Shown here one piece after another: positions 58,782 to 64,000 of a stretch of DNA of 64,000 nt; positions within the stretch are counted from its first letter, which is position 1, and the number at the start of each line of letters is the position of its first letter. The stretch lies in assembly GCF_900078705.1 (NCBI RefSeq), contig NZ_FKIF01000002.1, positions 496,001-560,000 of the forward strand, written 5' to 3'. Made by a program: the position numbers and the translations under genes. The stretch comes from Bordetella ansorpii (lineage in GTDB: Bacteria > Pseudomonadota > Gammaproteobacteria > Burkholderiales > Burkholderiaceae_B). The notes beneath the pieces were generated by a model, which had not been told where the DNA came from, did no database searches, and saw only the letters and a program-made list of their open reading frames with translations.

Positions 58782-59849
58782 TCAGGCGGGTCCTTGCAGC
58801 AGCGAGGCCAGGCGCAGCAACTCCGCCTGGCGATGCGTCCCCGTCTTGTGCAGCATCGACTTGGTCTGCGTGCGCGCCGTTTCCATGGCGACGCCGAGGG
58901 TGTCGGCCGCCTGCGTGAGCGTCTGTCCCACCATCAGGCAGTCCAGCAGGCGGCATTCGGCCTGGCTGAAATGGAACAGGTCTTTCAACACGTCGTGCGG
59001 CACGGGGGTTCGCAGGCGATCCGGATGAATCACCACCAGCGCGAGCGGGCCGTCGGGCAGGCCGTGCGCGTGCGCCGAGGGCGCCGGCAACGCCACCGCA
59101 TAGCCTCCTTCGTCAGGCAGGCGATGGCCGGCCGCGCGCGCGGCGCCCAGCTTTCCGGTGGCCGTGGCCAGCAGGCGGCGCCATTCGGCGCTATCGCGCA
59201 ATTTGCCCACATGCCGGGCATGCCAATGCTGGGCCGCGCGGTTGCCGGACAGCAGCCGGCCGCTTGCGTCCAGCAACAGGATGGGGGTGGAGAAGGCTTC
59301 CAGCGCCGCCAGGCTCCAGGCCATCTGGCGTTCCAGCGAGCGCAGCTTCAGGCGAAGCTCGATGGCGCGTTGCAGATGCGGCACCAGGCGCTTGAGCGTT
59401 TCTTCGTGCTGGACATCGAAAGGGCCGCGTTCGCGCTCGCGCTGGAACGACACAATGTGGTCCGTGCCCTGCTGGTGCAAGGGAAACGCCATCATCAGCG
59501 ATCCCACGCCGTGCCGGTGCAGGAAGTCGTTGTAGAAGGGCGTATCGCGCATCGAGGTGGTGGCGTCGCGCTGGTCCAGGAACGATCCGCCAGCGGATAT
59601 GCGGTGTGAAACCGCATTGAGGATGTCCTGCTCGTGATAGTGCGCCTCGTATTCGGCGACCATGGCCGGGTCATTACCCGCGACTTCGTCCACGATGATG
59701 CGGCCCGTATCCTGATGGCGCGCCAGAAAGGCGCCGCGGTCGGTATCCAGGGCACGGGCGGCCAGATGCAGGGCTTCCTGCCAGCGGGAGGCATTCGTCA
59801 CGCCCTCGTACAAGGCGCCGGCGATGCGTAACTCGTGTTCGGGATCCAT
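58782..59849 (-). CDS. LuxR-family transcriptional regulator
   Basis: 355 aa. The C-terminal LuxR-type helix-turn-helix (FSQAECRLLDCLMVGQTLTQ..., LGVAMETARTQTKSML) is clear. The N-terminal ~280 residues form an undefined sensor region with no phospho-acceptor domain and no match to an autoinducer domain that I recognise. Start at ATG 59849 (MDPEHELRIAGALYEGV); a longer frame to 59942 is possible. Ligand and targets unknown. Confidence 0.82.
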   Translation of the reverse strand: MDPEHELRIAGALYEGVTNASRWQEALHLAARALDTDRGAFLARHQDTGRIIVDEVAGNDPAMVAEYEAHYHEQDILNAVSHRISAGGSFLDQRDATTSMRDTPFYNDFLHRHGVGSLMMAFPLHQQGTDHIVSFQRERERGPFDVQHEETLKRLVPHLQRAIELRLKLRSLERQMAWSLAALEAFSTPILLLDASGRLLSGNRAAQHWHARHVGKLRDSAEWRRLLATATGKLGAARAAGHRLPDEGGYAVALPAPSAHAHGLPDGPLALVVIHPDRLRTPVPHDVLKDLFHFSQAECRLLDCLMVGQTLTQAADTLGVAMETARTQTKSMLHKTGTHRQAELLRLASLLQGPA

Positions 59850-59987
59850 AGGGGATCGAGGGCTAGCGGGACGGGGCGCGCCTTGTGAGCGCGCTGGATT
59901 CCTGATGTTATACCACCGCTCAATTTCTGACTTATGGCGCAAATTCAGGACATTTGTCCCGCAAGAATGACGCGGTCGGGCTTTTAT

Positions 59988-60647
59988 TCAACGTTGCGTG
60001 CGATAGGGCTCGTCTTCCGGCACGAAATTCGCTTCGGCGCGAGCCTCTTTCGTCCATTCCTGCATGGCGGGCAAGGCCAGCACGGCGTCCATGTATTCGC
60101 GAACCGAGCCCACGACCGGCACGCCGTAGGTGACGAAGCGCGAAACGACCGGGGCATAGAAGGCATCGACGATGCCGAAGCGTCCGAACAGGAACGGGCC
60201 GCCGGCGCCGAATTCGGCGCGGGTGTCCTGCCAGATGGCCTGGATGCGCGAGATGTCCTGCTGCGCCTCGCTGATGTCGATACCGGCCAAGTGCGCTTCC
60301 ACGTTCATCGGCAGCACATTCCGCAGCTGCGTGAAGCCGCTGTGCATCTGCGCCGCCAGCGAACGGGCGCGGGCCCGGGCGCGCGGATCGGCGGGCCATA
60401 GCTGCGCCTGGGGATTGCGTTCGGCCGCGTATTCGCAGATGGCCAGCGAGTCCCATACCGCGAAATCGCCATCCAGCAGCACCGGCACCAGGCCGGCGGG
60501 CGACACTTTCTCGAGGGCGCGCGCAAACTCGTCGGTGAACAGGCCCACCTTCTGCTCCTTGAAGGCGATGCCGCCGGCACGCAGCGCCAGCCATGCGCGC
60601 AACGACCAGGACGAGTAGTTCTTGTTGGCGATGATCAGGGTGTACAT
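59988..60647 (-). CDS. Glutathione S-transferase family protein
   Basis: 219 aa. N-terminal thioredoxin-like domain (MYTLIIANKNYSSWSLRAWL, catalytic Ser region; GLVPVLLDGDFAVWDSLAIC) and a C-terminal helical domain (GRFGIVDAFYAPVVSRF). A cytosolic detoxification or redox enzyme of the GST superfamily. Substrate not readable. Confidence 0.88.
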   Translation of the reverse strand: MYTLIIANKNYSSWSLRAWLALRAGGIAFKEQKVGLFTDEFARALEKVSPAGLVPVLLDGDFAVWDSLAICEYAAERNPQAQLWPADPRARARARSLAAQMHSGFTQLRNVLPMNVEAHLAGIDISEAQQDISRIQAIWQDTRAEFGAGGPFLFGRFGIVDAFYAPVVSRFVTYGVPVVGSVREYMDAVLALPAMQEWTKEARAEANFVPEDEPYRTQR

Positions 60648-60700
60648 GGGAAGGTCTCGAAGCCGAGGAACCTCTCCAGTGTACGCCCGGCAGCGCGGTT

Positions 60701-63580
<2,880 letters not shown>

Positions 63581-63865
63581 TCAAGCAAGTTTAAGCAGTT
63601 TCAAAGGCCAACTTGGTACTATAGCGCGCCGGACCTGCCCGCGTTCGGGGGCCATCCCGACGGGTTCATTTGGCGGATCGTTTTCGTGGGCGGATGGCCG
63701 GCGGTTGCGCCGGGTCCCGCCGGCGCGCCTGCCAGGCCCGGTTTCCCGTGTGCTGCCTGCGGCTCGCCGGTCCTGCCGTCCGTTGTCCCGTTCGTTGTCT
63801 CAACAAGGCCTGGGCGCGCATGACGCGCGGCGCCGCAGGCCTCCCGCCCTAACCAGAATTCCCGC

Positions 63866-64000
63866 ATGCCGGCCAACCCCAAGTTGAAATTGACACCCTC
63901 CGAGCGCCGCGCCAGCGTGGCGCTGGCGGGCCTGTTTGCCTGTCGGATGCTGGGGTTGTTCCTGCTGTTGCCCGTGTTCGCCGTGGCGGCGCGCGGATTG
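63866..64000 (+). CDS. MFS transporter, N-terminal fragment (runs off the window)
   Basis: 45 codons from ATG 63866. [20 protein letters not shown] then a hydrophobic first membrane helix ([20 protein letters not shown]), as in major facilitator family exporters. uvrA divergent from an MFS gene is the order I expect in Bordetella/Achromobacter. Cut by the window end. Confidence 0.75.
   Translation, partial: MPANPKLKLTPSERRASVALAGLFACRMLGLFLLLPVFAVAARGL

Overview
The window is GC-rich and reads as a chromosomal segment of an Alcaligenaceae betaproteobacterium of the Achromobacter/Bordetella type. The supports are the ribosomal proteins, a Bug-family solute receptor, the cyaY-lptM-lysA and mrcA-aroK-aroB-dgt orders, and the uvrA/MFS divergence. 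Genus cannot be fixed from sequence reading alone.

Region by region. 1-14337: a cell-surface-signalling cassette, made of a receptor-less STN plus TonB-like periplasmic protein, a FecI-type ECF sigma factor and a FecR-type anti-sigma factor, followed by one 11.7-kb filamentous-haemagglutinin-family (TpsA-like) gene. The arrangement matches what I know of the Pseudomonas PUMA3 (VreA-VreI-VreR) system and its PdtA adhesin, and a Pho-box-like promoter lies upstream. 14363-19407: the S10-type ribosomal block from rplC to rpsQ, without rpsJ in front. Two tandem intrinsic terminators follow rpsQ.

19670-31834 splits what is normally a continuous S10-spc gene order. It holds a three-gene unit with an ExoU-like patatin phospholipase and a probable type III chaperone, a five-gene minus-strand CoA-thioester catabolic cluster facing two tandem IclR regulators, and an LpxO-like aspartyl/asparaginyl hydroxylase. 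31950-41348: a new strong promoter and a long leader, then the spc and alpha operons (rplN to rplQ, including secY, infA, rpmJ, rpoA), ended by a UUCG-loop terminator.

41479-64000 is ordinary core genome: a HIT-family protein, cutA, dsbD, hemB, engB, a dihaem cytochrome c4, the cytochrome c System II biogenesis pair ccs1/ccsA, a small lipoprotein, lysA-lptM facing cyaY, mrcA, aroKB, dgt, a LuxR-type regulator, a GST-like protein, uvrA and the start of an MFS transporter. The gap between convergent cyaY and mrcA holds a 52-bp palindromic mini-element, flanked by a 3-bp direct repeat, in the loop of a bidirectional terminator.

No tRNA, rRNA, CRISPR array or full-length transposase gene was recognised. 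The most interesting items are the PUMA3-like surface-signalling/adhesin locus with its Pho-box-like promoter, the ExoU-like effector unit lodged inside the split ribosomal cluster, and the mini-element in the terminator loop.
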